From Njordibacter sp937773555 (GTDB taxonomy: Bacteria; Pseudomonadota; Gammaproteobacteria; Pseudomonadales; Balneatricaceae): DNA of 64,000 bases. The notes below the pieces were generated by a model. The model was not told the origin of the DNA. It made no database searches and worked only from the letters and a program-made list of their open reading frames with translations. The stretch spans positions 62,001 through 126,000 of the forward strand of contig NZ_CP159830.1 in NCBI RefSeq assembly GCF_047730085.1, read 5' to 3'. Position 1 is the first letter of the stretch. Every line of letters begins with the position of its first letter. Made by a program: the position numbers and the translations under genes. Shown here piece after piece: positions 35,501-43,853 of the stretch.

Positions 35501-36963
35501 TGTCGGTGAAATTAGTATCGCGGCCAGGTGTGGGCACTATTGCTGCAGGTGTAGCAAAAGCCTACGCAGACCTGATCACTATTTCTGGTAACGATGGCGG
35601 CACAGCAGCCAGCCCACTCACTTCTATCCGCTATGCGGGCTCCCCATGGGAACTGGGCCTTGCTGACGCCCACCAGTCCTTACGAGGCAATGGCCTACGT
35701 GGCAAGGTGAGAGTGCAAACAGACGGTGGCCTTAAAACGGGTCTAGACGTAGTGAAAGCTGCACTTTTAGGAGCAGAAAGCTTTGGTTTTGGCACCTTAC
35801 CTATGGTGGCCTTAGGGTGTAAATACCTGCGTATTTGTCACCTTAACAACTGCGCTACAGGCGTGGCCACACAAAACGAACAACTCAGAGATCATCATTT
35901 CCGCGGTACTGTAGAAATGGTGAAGCACCTATTCACTTTTATTGCGCAAGAAACTCGCGAAGTGATGGCACAGCTAGGTGTGCGCAGCATTGAAGAGCTA
36001 GTAGGCCAGACGCAGCTACTGGAAATTAGTGGTGGAGTGACTGCTAGACAACGTAATTTAGACCTGTCGCCCTTGTTGAGCCAAGACGGTATCGACCCAA
36101 GCCATCCTAACACTTGCCAAGTGTCTAAAAACCAGCCATACGACCCCGGCGCTATGAGCCAAAGGATGTTGGATGAAATGGCAGAGGCTATTGCCAATTC
36201 AACAGGTGGCGACTTTAGCTTTAATATCACCAACTGTGATCGCTCGATAGGTGCCAGATTGTCTGGTGCTATTGCTAAAGTGCATGGCAACAATGGCATG
36301 TCTGAACATCCGCTAGAAGTACATCTTAAAGGTATTGCAGGCCTAAGCTTTGGTGTGTGGAATGCCGGTGGTTTAAACATGTACTTAGAAGGCGACGCTA
36401 ACGACTATGTAGGTAAAGGTATGGCAGGTGGTAAGCTGGTTATATATCCTCCCAAAGGATCTAGCTTTAAATCTAATGTCACCTCTATCATGGGTAATAC
36501 CTGCTTGTATGGTGCAACAGGTGGCACTGTGATGGCCGCAGGCTGTGCAGGCGAACGTTTTGCCGTTCGTAACTCAGGCGCTCATGCCGTGATTGAGGGT
36601 GCAGGCGACCATTGTTGTGAATACATGACAGGTGGCGTGGTGACTGTGCTTGGTGAAACAGGCTATAACTTTGGTGCAGGCATGACTGGTGGTTTTGCTT
36701 ACGTATTAGACGTAGATCGCACCTTTGTAGACAAATACAACAGCGAATTGGTGGAAATTCACCGCATTCGTGGCGAGCACATGGAAGAGTATCGTAGTTA
36801 TTTGCGCTCTATCTTGCATGATTTTCATGAAGCAACGGGAAGCCGTTGGGGCAGGGAATTAAGTCGTCATTTCGAAGATTATATCAGCAAGTTCTGGTTA
36901 GTTAAGCCCAAAGCCGCGAATTTACAGCAGCTTATGGCCAACACCCGCACCAAGACTGAATAA
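32521..36963 (+). CDS. gltB: Glutamate synthase (NADPH) large subunit
   Basis: Transfers the glutamine amide to 2-oxoglutarate, giving two glutamates. The ATG at 32521 ([22 protein letters not shown]) matches Pseudomonas GltB; GAGAG lies just upstream. This leaves a 14-residue propeptide before catalytic Cys15, much shorter than in E. coli. The N-terminal amidotransferase continues with [20 protein letters not shown]. The FMN/synthase domain lies mid-protein ([24 protein letters not shown]), with [3Fe-4S] cysteines in [16 protein letters not shown] near 1099-1110. The C-terminal beta-helix shows repeated G-xx-G-G turns. In total 1480 residues. gltD follows by 42 bases. Confidence 0.97.
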   Translation: [1480 protein letters not shown]

Positions 36964-37005
36964 TTCGACGTTTTTAAAATACATTACCAGGTATACGAGG
37001 CTATT

Positions 37006-38442
37006 ATGGCTCAACGATTAGAAAATCATTTTCAATTCATCGACGTAGGTCGTCAAGACCCAGTTAAGGTGCACCCAGACTTGCGTAAACGCCAGTTTGC
37101 GGAAATCTATCAGTCTTATACGCCGGTAGAAGCCAAGCCCCAAGCCCATCGGTGTTTAGAGTGTGGCAACCCCTATTGTGAATGGAAGTGCCCAGTGCAC
37201 AATTACATTCCTAATTGGCTCAAGTTGGTGTCTGAAGGCAATATTCTAGAGGCTGTGGAGTTGTGTCATCAAACTAACTCACTGCCCGAAGTTTGTGGCC
37301 GCGTATGCCCGCAAGACCGCTTATGCGAAGGTGCCTGCACCCTCAATGATGGTTTTGGGGCAGTGACCATTGGCTCTGTAGAAAAATACATTACTGATAC
37401 TGCCTTTGCTATGGGCTGGACACCTGATTTAAGCCATGTAGTTGAAACGGGTAAAAAAGTGGCGGTTATTGGTGCTGGGCCTGCCGGTTTGGCCTGTGCC
37501 GACGTTTTAACACGAGGAGGTGTGTCTGCCGTAGTGTTTGATCGGTACCCAGAAATTGGTGGCCTACTTACTTTTGGTATCCCCGAATTTAAGCTAGAAA
37601 AACCTGTTATGGCTAAGCGCCGTCAAATATTTGAAGGTATGGGTATTGAGTTTAAACTTAATGTAGAAATAGGCAAAGACATCACCCTAGACCAGTTAAT
37701 GGATGAATATGACGCCGTCTTTATGGGCATGGGCACTTATAAATCGATGCGTGGAGGCTTCCCTGGTGAGAACCTTGAGGGTGTGCACGAGGCCTTGCCG
37801 TATTTGATTTCTAACATTAACCGCCGCATGGACTTTGAAAAAGATCCAGCTGATTTTATTGACCTAAAAGGTAAGCAAGTTGTGGTACTGGGTGGTGGTG
37901 ATACGGCTATGGATTGCAACCGCACTGCAATTCGCCAAGCTGCAGCTAATGTGTATTGTGCTTATCGTCGTGACGAGGCTAATATGCCTGGTTCGATTAA
38001 GGAAGTGGCCAACTCTAAGGAAGAGGGTGTCCAGTTCTTATTTAACCGCTCTCCTGTTGAAATAATCGGTAAAAATGGCAAGGTCACAGGTATTAAATTA
38101 GTCACAACTGAGTTGGGTGAAGCTGATGAAAATGGCCGTCGCCGACCTATTGTGATTGAAGGTAGTGAAGAAGTTGTAGCTGCCGATGCGGTTATCGTAG
38201 CCTTTGGCTTTAGCCCAAGTCCAACAAAGTGGATGGCTGATGCAGGGGTTGAGATAAATGATTGGGACCTTGTTAAAGTGGCCCAAGAGTCTGATTTAAT
38301 AGCTAAAAATTACGCTTTTCAAACTACGAATGCGAAAATTTTTGCGGGCGGTGACATGGTACGTGGTTCTGACCTAGTGGTCACTGCCATCGACGAAGGG
38401 CGAAGAGCCGCAGATGGTATTTTAGATTATCTACAAGTCTAA
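37006..38442 (+). CDS. gltD: Glutamate synthase (NADPH) small subunit
   Basis: Passes electrons from NADPH through FAD and two [4Fe-4S] clusters to GltB. The 478-residue protein has the N-terminal cysteine motifs CLECGNPYCEWKCPVHNYIP and CGRVCPQDRLCEGACT, the FAD dinucleotide fold VIGAGPAGLACADVL near residue 152, the NADPH fold VVLGGGDTAMDCNRTA near 293, and the late FAD motif FAGGDMVRGSDLVVTAI. It is cotranscribed with gltB. Confidence 0.97.
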   Translation: MAQRLENHFQFIDVGRQDPVKVHPDLRKRQFAEIYQSYTPVEAKPQAHRCLECGNPYCEWKCPVHNYIPNWLKLVSEGNILEAVELCHQTNSLPEVCGRVCPQDRLCEGACTLNDGFGAVTIGSVEKYITDTAFAMGWTPDLSHVVETGKKVAVIGAGPAGLACADVLTRGGVSAVVFDRYPEIGGLLTFGIPEFKLEKPVMAKRRQIFEGMGIEFKLNVEIGKDITLDQLMDEYDAVFMGMGTYKSMRGGFPGENLEGVHEALPYLISNINRRMDFEKDPADFIDLKGKQVVVLGGGDTAMDCNRTAIRQAAANVYCAYRRDEANMPGSIKEVANSKEEGVQFLFNRSPVEIIGKNGKVTGIKLVTTELGEADENGRRRPIVIEGSEEVVAADAVIVAFGFSPSPTKWMADAGVEINDWDLVKVAQESDLIAKNYAFQTTNAKIFAGGDMVRGSDLVVTAIDEGRRAADGILDYLQV

Positions 38443-38510
38443 ACTCTACCACTAAACCTGATAAACCTATTTAGAACATCTGTAGGTCACTTGTATAGTT
38501 GCCACAATCC

Positions 38511-38539
38511 GTGACAATTAGGCAGGTGATCTATATCAT
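38511..38539 (+). promoter_or_regulatory. Sigma-70-type promoter of hemE
   Basis: GTGACA (38511-38516) and TATCAT (38534-38539) are separated by exactly 17 bases, each differing from consensus at one position. A start near 38546 gives a leader of about 38 bases to the hemE ATG. It lies in the 141-base gap after gltD. Confidence 0.65.
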
Positions 38540-38583
38540 GGGCAGCAATATTTACTAACTGCTTTAAGGCCTTATTTCTTGCC

Positions 38584-39657
38584 ATGACTGCTTCTAAACC
38601 TGAATTAAAAAACGACCGTTTTCTTCGCGCTCTTATGGGCCAGCCTGTTGATGTAACGCCGGTATGGATGATGCGCCAAGCGGGTCGCTATTTACCCGAA
38701 TATCGTGCTTCACGTGCTGAAGCTGGGGATTTTTTGAGCCTTTGCAAGAATGCTGATTTTGCCTGTGAAGTCACTTTGCAACCATTACGTCGATATGATT
38801 TAGATGCAGCTATCCTATTCTCAGACATCCTAACAGTGCCCGATGCAATGGGCCTAGGGCTATACTTTGAGGCTGGAGAAGGACCTAAGTTTGAAAAGCC
38901 AGTGCGCACTGAAGCTGATGTTGCAGCGCTCACAGTGCCAGATATAGATGCCGATTTAGGCTACGTTATGAATGCTGTGAGCACTATCCGTGGTGCATTG
39001 TCTGGCGATGTTCCGTTGATTGGTTTTTCTGGTAGCCCTTGGACCTTGGCAACTTATATGATTGAAGGGGGTTCCAGCAAAGACTTCCGTCATATCAAAG
39101 CGATGATGTATTCAACCCCAGAGCTATTACATCAAGTACTCAGTGTATTAGCCGATTCAGTGATTGCTTATTTAAATGCTCAAATTGCAGCAGGTGCTCA
39201 AGCGGTACAAATTTTTGATACATGGGGTGGCGTATTGAGTGGCCCATGTTATCAAGCCTTTTCGTTAGATTATATGCAGCGTATTGTTAATGGCCTTACT
39301 CGCGAATCTGAAGGGAGAGCAGTCCCTGTTATCTTGTTCACTAAAAACGGTGGCCAGTGGTTAGAGCAACTTGCAGCAACAGGAGCTGATGCCCTAGGTT
39401 TAGACTGGACTATAGAAGTTAGTGAAGCCCGCAATCGTGTGGGAGATAAAGTAGCGCTTCAGGGCAATATGGATCCTAGTGTGCTTTACGCAGACGCACC
39501 CACTATTCAGGCAGAAGTAGGTCGTATATTGGCAGATTTTGGTAAAAATGATGGTCATGTTTTCAACCTAGGCCATGGCATTCACCAGTTTGTAGACCCA
39601 GAAAGTGCCAAAATATTTGTTGATGCTGTGCACGACCGAAGTGGTCAGTATCACTAA
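38584..39657 (+). CDS. hemE: Uroporphyrinogen decarboxylase
   Basis: Decarboxylates uroporphyrinogen III to coproporphyrinogen III in heme synthesis. The 357-residue protein has the N-terminal signature PVWMMRQAGRYLPEYRA near residue 26, SDILTVPDAMG near 81 with its catalytic Asp, GFSGSPWTLATYMIEGG near 142 and the His in NLGHGIHQFVDPE near the end. It has its own promoter downstream of gltD; other heme genes (hemC, hemD, hemX, hemY) lie 2.4 kb on. Confidence 0.97.
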   Translation: MTASKPELKNDRFLRALMGQPVDVTPVWMMRQAGRYLPEYRASRAEAGDFLSLCKNADFACEVTLQPLRRYDLDAAILFSDILTVPDAMGLGLYFEAGEGPKFEKPVRTEADVAALTVPDIDADLGYVMNAVSTIRGALSGDVPLIGFSGSPWTLATYMIEGGSSKDFRHIKAMMYSTPELLHQVLSVLADSVIAYLNAQIAAGAQAVQIFDTWGGVLSGPCYQAFSLDYMQRIVNGLTRESEGRAVPVILFTKNGGQWLEQLAATGADALGLDWTIEVSEARNRVGDKVALQGNMDPSVLYADAPTIQAEVGRILADFGKNDGHVFNLGHGIHQFVDPESAKIFVDAVHDRSGQYH

Positions 39658-39694
39658 AAACGTTACCCATAACACTAATAAATAGGGCCTGCAC

Positions 39695-40033
39695 ATGCCA
39701 CATTGCGTCATAGAAATTTCTAACCAGCTTAGCAGCAGTGTTACGCCCACCCAGCTATTAAGGTGCGTGTTTGACGCCCATGTAAAATCGGGTTTGTTTG
39801 AGTCTGATCATATTAAAGTACGCTGCACAGGTTACGACCACCATATTGCAGGCACAGGCTCGGATCGTTTTATCCATGCCACGTCTCATATCATGGCAGG
39901 GCGCACAGCAGATCAAAAGCAAGCGCTTAGCAACATGATAGTGCAGGGCCTTATCGATATGGGTATCACCTCTGCATCCATGAGCGCACAGGTAGTAGAC
40001 CTCGACCCCAGTTACGTCACCTTTAGCGATTAA
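39695..40033 (+). CDS. 5-carboxymethyl-2-hydroxymuconate isomerase-like protein
   Basis: A 112-residue tautomerase-superfamily protein of the CHMI type. It starts MPHCVIEISNQL; removal of Met would expose Pro1, the catalytic base of the family. RCTGYDHHIAGTGSDRFIHAT and IMAGRTADQKQALSNMI are conserved blocks. In homoprotocatechuate degradation the E. coli homologue is HpaF, but no hpa genes are near, so the substrate here is open. It follows hemE by 37 bases and may share its transcript. Confidence 0.82.
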   Translation: MPHCVIEISNQLSSSVTPTQLLRCVFDAHVKSGLFESDHIKVRCTGYDHHIAGTGSDRFIHATSHIMAGRTADQKQALSNMIVQGLIDMGITSASMSAQVVDLDPSYVTFSD

Positions 40034-40064
40034 GTTCTAGTTGAACTAGTGCCGTTATAACTGC

Positions 40065-40529
40065 TTAAGAAATGATCTCGAATAAGCCATGGGTTACCAT
40101 GGCTAAATCACCCGCAGCCAGTTCAACCTCTAATCCCCTGCGACCACCACTCACATAAATGCTGCCATAATCCTTAGCACGCTTATCTATAACCGTAGTG
40201 AGTGCTCGCTTTTGGCCTACTGGGCTCACGCCACCCAGTACATAGCCACTACTTCGGCTCACTGCGGCGGGGTTTGCCATAACTACTTTTTTTGCGCCAA
40301 TGGCTGTGGCCATAAGCTTTAAGTTGAGCTGCTGATCAACAGGTATTACCGCTACCGCCAAAGTCGTGTTTCCAGCATCCACTACCAGTGTTTTAAATAC
40401 CCTTTGGGGAGGCACACCCAGTTTATCTGAAGCTTCTCTTCCGTATGACGCCACTTTGGCGGTGTGGGTATATTCGTGCACATTGTGGTGAACACCTAAA
40501 CGCGTGAGTTGGTCTATTGCAGGAGTCAT
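40065..40529 (-). CDS. ybaK: Cys-tRNA(Pro) deacylase, YbaK type
   Basis: Hydrolyses Cys-tRNA(Pro) that ProRS forms by mistake. The 154-residue protein has the INS-like fold with VFKTLVVDAGNTTLAVAVIPV (the conserved catalytic Lys), AIGAKKVVMANPAAVSRSSGYVLGGVSPVG and the C-terminal YVSGGRRGLEVELAAGDL. This matches YbaK/EbsC rather than the ProX or ProRS-inserted versions. It is convergent with the CHMI-like gene, 31 bases apart. Confidence 0.92.
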   Translation of the reverse strand: MTPAIDQLTRLGVHHNVHEYTHTAKVASYGREASDKLGVPPQRVFKTLVVDAGNTTLAVAVIPVDQQLNLKLMATAIGAKKVVMANPAAVSRSSGYVLGGVSPVGQKRALTTVIDKRAKDYGSIYVSGGRRGLEVELAAGDLAMVTHGLFEIIS

Positions 40530-40772
40530 AAATTAGGCAACCCTAGTCGATGTATTTTAATAAATGGGTGAGTTAACCCTATCGCCAACTAACGCTAAGG
40601 TCAAACTGGCCTTATAGGTTGCCTTGTTGACTAATGCGCTAAACCCATGGCTGGCAATAGACCACATAGTCATCACCCAACGGAGACCCCTTAGGTCATG
40701 TAATAATGTTGCTCAGCTTCTGGTCCGGATGCGACCAGATCATTCAGTTGCTAGTTAGTTTGCAAGGAAAAA

Positions 40773-41198
40773 ATGATGCTATCAAAAAAATTCACTCCTA
40801 AATTTTTTAATGATATCAGTTTAGGTAGCTTACCCGGGCATCTTGGCCTTCACGTCACACGTGTGGCTTCCGAAGGGGTTGAGGCAGAGCTTAAAGTTAT
40901 ACCATCGTTACTTGCAATTAACGGCTATCTTCACGCAGGCAGCATTGTCACCCTAGCAGACACGTGTGCAGGTTATGGCAGCACTGCTAACCTTCCAGAG
41001 GGGGCCATTGGTTTTACTACTATTGAATTAAAGTCGAACCATATTGGTACCGCAAGAGAGGGGACTATTAGGTGTGTTGCAACTGCTGCTCACTTAGGAA
41101 AATCTACTCAGGTTTGGGATGCTATTGTGAGCCATGATGAATCTGGTAAAACAGTTGCCATTTTTCGATGCACACAAATGGTGCTTTATCCCAAATAG
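40773..41198 (+). CDS. PaaI-family hotdog thioesterase
   Basis: A 141-residue acyl-CoA thioesterase-like protein. Family marks are the hotdog helix motif NGYLHAGSIVTLADTCAGYGS (the HAGS and Asp of the active site), then GFTTIELKSNHIGTAREG and the final strand RCTQMVLYPK. AAGGAA lies just upstream of the ATG at 40773; a second ATG follows directly. The acyl substrate is unknown. It stands alone, divergent from ybaK and convergent with trmB. Confidence 0.8.
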   Translation: MMLSKKFTPKFFNDISLGSLPGHLGLHVTRVASEGVEAELKVIPSLLAINGYLHAGSIVTLADTCAGYGSTANLPEGAIGFTTIELKSNHIGTAREGTIRCVATAAHLGKSTQVWDAIVSHDESGKTVAIFRCTQMVLYPK

Positions 41199-41210
41199 AG
41201 CGCTGGTTGA

Positions 41211-41915
41211 TTAGCATTGTTTCTGATACATCAAATCCCACACTCCGTGCCCCTTGCCCTCACCACGACGTTGGAATTTGGTGCTAGGGCGAAACTCCGG
41301 TTGTGGTGAATACTGAGTGTCACCCGCTTGGTTTCTATAACCTTGGGCTAGCTCCATTACCTCCATCATGTGTTCTGCATAAGGTTGCCAATCTGTGGCC
41401 ATATGAAATACACCACCAGTGGCGAGTTTCTGGCGAACATCTTGAGCGAAATTAGGCTGCACGATACGGCGCTTGTTATGCTTTTTTTTGTGCCATGGGT
41501 CTGGGAAAAATAGCTGTACACCGGCCAGGCTATTATCGGTAATGCACTGCGCCATCACTTCAATAGCGTCCTCACAAAATACCCTTACGTTGCTTAGTTC
41601 TTGGATTGCTAGGTTATTAAGTAGCCGACCAACCCCTGGGCGATGAACTTCTATACCAATGTAGTTATTTTCTGGCATGGTGGCAGCCATGGTAGACAGG
41701 GAGTCCCCCATACCAAAGCCAATTTCCATGATGATGGGGTGGTCATTACCAAATAGGTCTGAAAAATCCAGAGCCCCCTGATTAAGTTCTAAACCGTACA
41801 GGGCCCAATAGTGTTCCAAAGCGTGTTCTTGAGATGGAGTCATACGGCCCGCACGTTTAACAAAACTGCGAATACGGCGAGGATTTTCAATTTCAGGGGT
41901 TAAATCAGAAGGCAT
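41211..41915 (-). CDS. trmB: tRNA (guanine-N7)-methyltransferase
   Basis: Methylates G46 in the tRNA variable loop using SAM. The 234-residue protein has the SAM motif IMEIGFGMGDSL near residue 59, NYIGIEVHRPGVGRLL, the conserved FPDPWHKKKHNKRRIVQPNFA near 136 and TDWQPYAEHMMEVM. The tail STKFQRRGEGKGHGVWDLMY is typical. It lies divergently upstream of hemC. Confidence 0.96.
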   Translation of the reverse strand: MPSDLTPEIENPRRIRSFVKRAGRMTPSQEHALEHYWALYGLELNQGALDFSDLFGNDHPIIMEIGFGMGDSLSTMAATMPENNYIGIEVHRPGVGRLLNNLAIQELSNVRVFCEDAIEVMAQCITDNSLAGVQLFFPDPWHKKKHNKRRIVQPNFAQDVRQKLATGGVFHMATDWQPYAEHMMEVMELAQGYRNQAGDTQYSPQPEFRPSTKFQRRGEGKGHGVWDLMYQKQC

Positions 41916-42069
41916 AAATGAATTCTTAATAAATAGTGAACTGCTAGGCCTGTATTTTACCTACTACTGATGAATAAATCAGCTCCATTATGGTGTCTAT
42001 CTCAAACACCAAGCAGAGCAATTTGATACACTATGGATTATATTAATGTTCACTCAGTTATTAAAGCCT

Positions 42070-42996
42070 ATGACCACCCTCCGTATCGCCACACGTGAAA
42101 GCCAACTTGCTCTTTGGCAGGCTTATTTTATAAAAGCAGAGCTAGAGCGTTATCATCCAGACCTTACTGTAGAAATTTTAGGCATGAAGACTAAGGGGGA
42201 CAAAATCCTTGATGTGCCGTTAGCAAAAGTGGGTGGCAAAGGTCTGTTTGTTAAAGAGTTAGAGCAGGCCATGTTAGAAGGTCGAGCAGACATTGCAGTG
42301 CATTCCATGAAGGATGTGCCAATGGAGTTTCCAGAGGGTCTGGGGCTCTGTGTGATCTGTGAAAGGGAAGATCCCAGTGATGCATTCGTAAGTAACTACT
42401 TCAGCTGCTTAGATGACCTTCCACAAGGCGCCAAAGTGGGCACGTCCAGCCTGCGTCGCCAGTTGCAAGTCAAGGCCTTGCGTCCAGACCTGCAACTATT
42501 AGATTTGCGAGGTAATGTAAACACCCGCTTGGCCAAGCTAGATGCAGGCCAATACGATGCCATCATTTTAGCCAGTGCTGGCTTAATGCGCCTTGATTTC
42601 CACCACCGTATTCAGTCACGTTTAACTGACCAGCAGTGTTTGCCTGCCGGGGGGCAGGGCGCAGTAGGTGTGGAATGCCGTTTAGACGACAATGCCACAA
42701 TCGCTCTGCTGGCGCCGTTACACCATAAAGATACGGCGGACCGTGTAATTGCTGAGCGCGCACTCAACAAACGTTTAGAAGGTGGTTGTCAGGTGCCTAT
42801 TGCCTGTTTTGCCGAACTAGAAGGGGATCAGCTATGGCTACGCGGATTAGTGGGCGAAGTAGATGGCAGCCGCTTACTCACTACAGAAATTAGAGGTTCA
42901 CGTGTGGATGCAGAACGCTTAGGCATCACTGCCGCAGAGGACCTATTAGCACAGGGTGCTGGTGAAATTCTTCAAGCTATTTATAATGTTCAGTAA
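42070..42996 (+). CDS. hemC: Hydroxymethylbilane synthase (porphobilinogen deaminase)
   Basis: Joins four porphobilinogen units into hydroxymethylbilane on a dipyrromethane cofactor. Visible motifs are LRIATRESQLALWQA at the start, KVGGKGLFVKELE, VHSMKDVP, VGTSSLRRQLQ, LRGNVNTRLAKLD and the cofactor cysteine in LEGGCQVPIACF near 242. The ATG at 42070 (MTTLRIATR) fits the family; an ATG eight codons earlier (42046) cannot be excluded. First gene of hemCDXY, divergent from trmB. Confidence 0.95.
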   Translation: MTTLRIATRESQLALWQAYFIKAELERYHPDLTVEILGMKTKGDKILDVPLAKVGGKGLFVKELEQAMLEGRADIAVHSMKDVPMEFPEGLGLCVICEREDPSDAFVSNYFSCLDDLPQGAKVGTSSLRRQLQVKALRPDLQLLDLRGNVNTRLAKLDAGQYDAIILASAGLMRLDFHHRIQSRLTDQQCLPAGGQGAVGVECRLDDNATIALLAPLHHKDTADRVIAERALNKRLEGGCQVPIACFAELEGDQLWLRGLVGEVDGSRLLTTEIRGSRVDAERLGITAAEDLLAQGAGEILQAIYNVQ

Positions 42997-43003
42997 CTAA
43001 TTG

Positions 43004-43783
43004 ATGACAAGCATGAAGGTGTTGGTCACCCGGCCAGATGCACAAGCAAAAGTGACGATTGAGCTACTGCGAAAGCATGGGTTTAAGGTACATCACCAAG
43101 CGTGCTTAGATATTTTACCTGTAGAACCACAATCAGTGGATGGCCTGCAAAGTAAGCAGTTAGCAATGGATCTGGACACCTTTGACCATGTCATCGTTAT
43201 TAGTACCAATGCGGCGCAGTTCTGGCTAGACCTAGTGCAAGACTATTGGCCTCAGTGGCCTGTAGGTGTGCAATGGTGGGGCATGGGGGAATCTACACAA
43301 GCTCAATTAATGGCAGTTGGTATTGCGGCAAAAAGGCCAGTGATGGGCGACACAAGTGAAGCATTGTTGGCCGATCTATTGCCCCAAATTCAAACCCATC
43401 ACAAGGTGTTAATAGTTCGAGGATGCGGCGGTAGAGAGACTTTATCTGATGCATTGGAAACTGCTGGTGCAAAGGTAAACTATGCTCAATGTTACCAGCG
43501 CAAGTTGCCACATATTAACCGTGAGCAATTAGTCAGTGTAGCTGAGTTCTCACCCCAAGCGGTGATCTTCCAAAGTGGTGAAACCTTAGGAAATTTTGAG
43601 GCCTTGCTAAGTGGCCAAGACTGGTGTAACAAACAGCGCATCATATTAGTCTTGCCTAGTGCACGGGTAGCGGAGCAGGCCAAAATATTAGGCTACCAAG
43701 TATTACTTACCAGTGGTAGTGCCAGCAATCAAGCAATGTGCGATACTTTGCTGCAAACAATACAACAACAAGCGCCTCGATAA
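43004..43783 (+). CDS. hemD: Uroporphyrinogen-III synthase
   Basis: Closes hydroxymethylbilane with inversion of ring D to form uroporphyrinogen III. HemD is poorly conserved; the visible marks are KVLVTRPDAQAKVT at the start, HVIVISTNAAQFWL, WGMGESTQAQL, VLIVRGCGGRETLSDAL and YQRKLP. Position directly after hemC (7 bases) makes the call firm. The ATG at 43004 gives 259 residues; a later ATG at 43013 (MKVLVTRP) is equally plausible. Confidence 0.9.
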   Translation: MTSMKVLVTRPDAQAKVTIELLRKHGFKVHHQACLDILPVEPQSVDGLQSKQLAMDLDTFDHVIVISTNAAQFWLDLVQDYWPQWPVGVQWWGMGESTQAQLMAVGIAAKRPVMGDTSEALLADLLPQIQTHHKVLIVRGCGGRETLSDALETAGAKVNYAQCYQRKLPHINREQLVSVAEFSPQAVIFQSGETLGNFEALLSGQDWCNKQRIILVLPSARVAEQAKILGYQVLLTSGSASNQAMCDTLLQTIQQQAPR

Positions 43784-43853
43784 ACTGTAAAAATTAGTTA
43801 TAAGGTGGCATGATAGTAGGCTGATTAAGCCGCTGAAAAAGGATGCTGACGCA

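Noticed and set aside
35895..36380. 161-codon frame opposite gltB
   Set aside because: Complementary shadow of the conserved gltB C-terminal region with no recognisable family.
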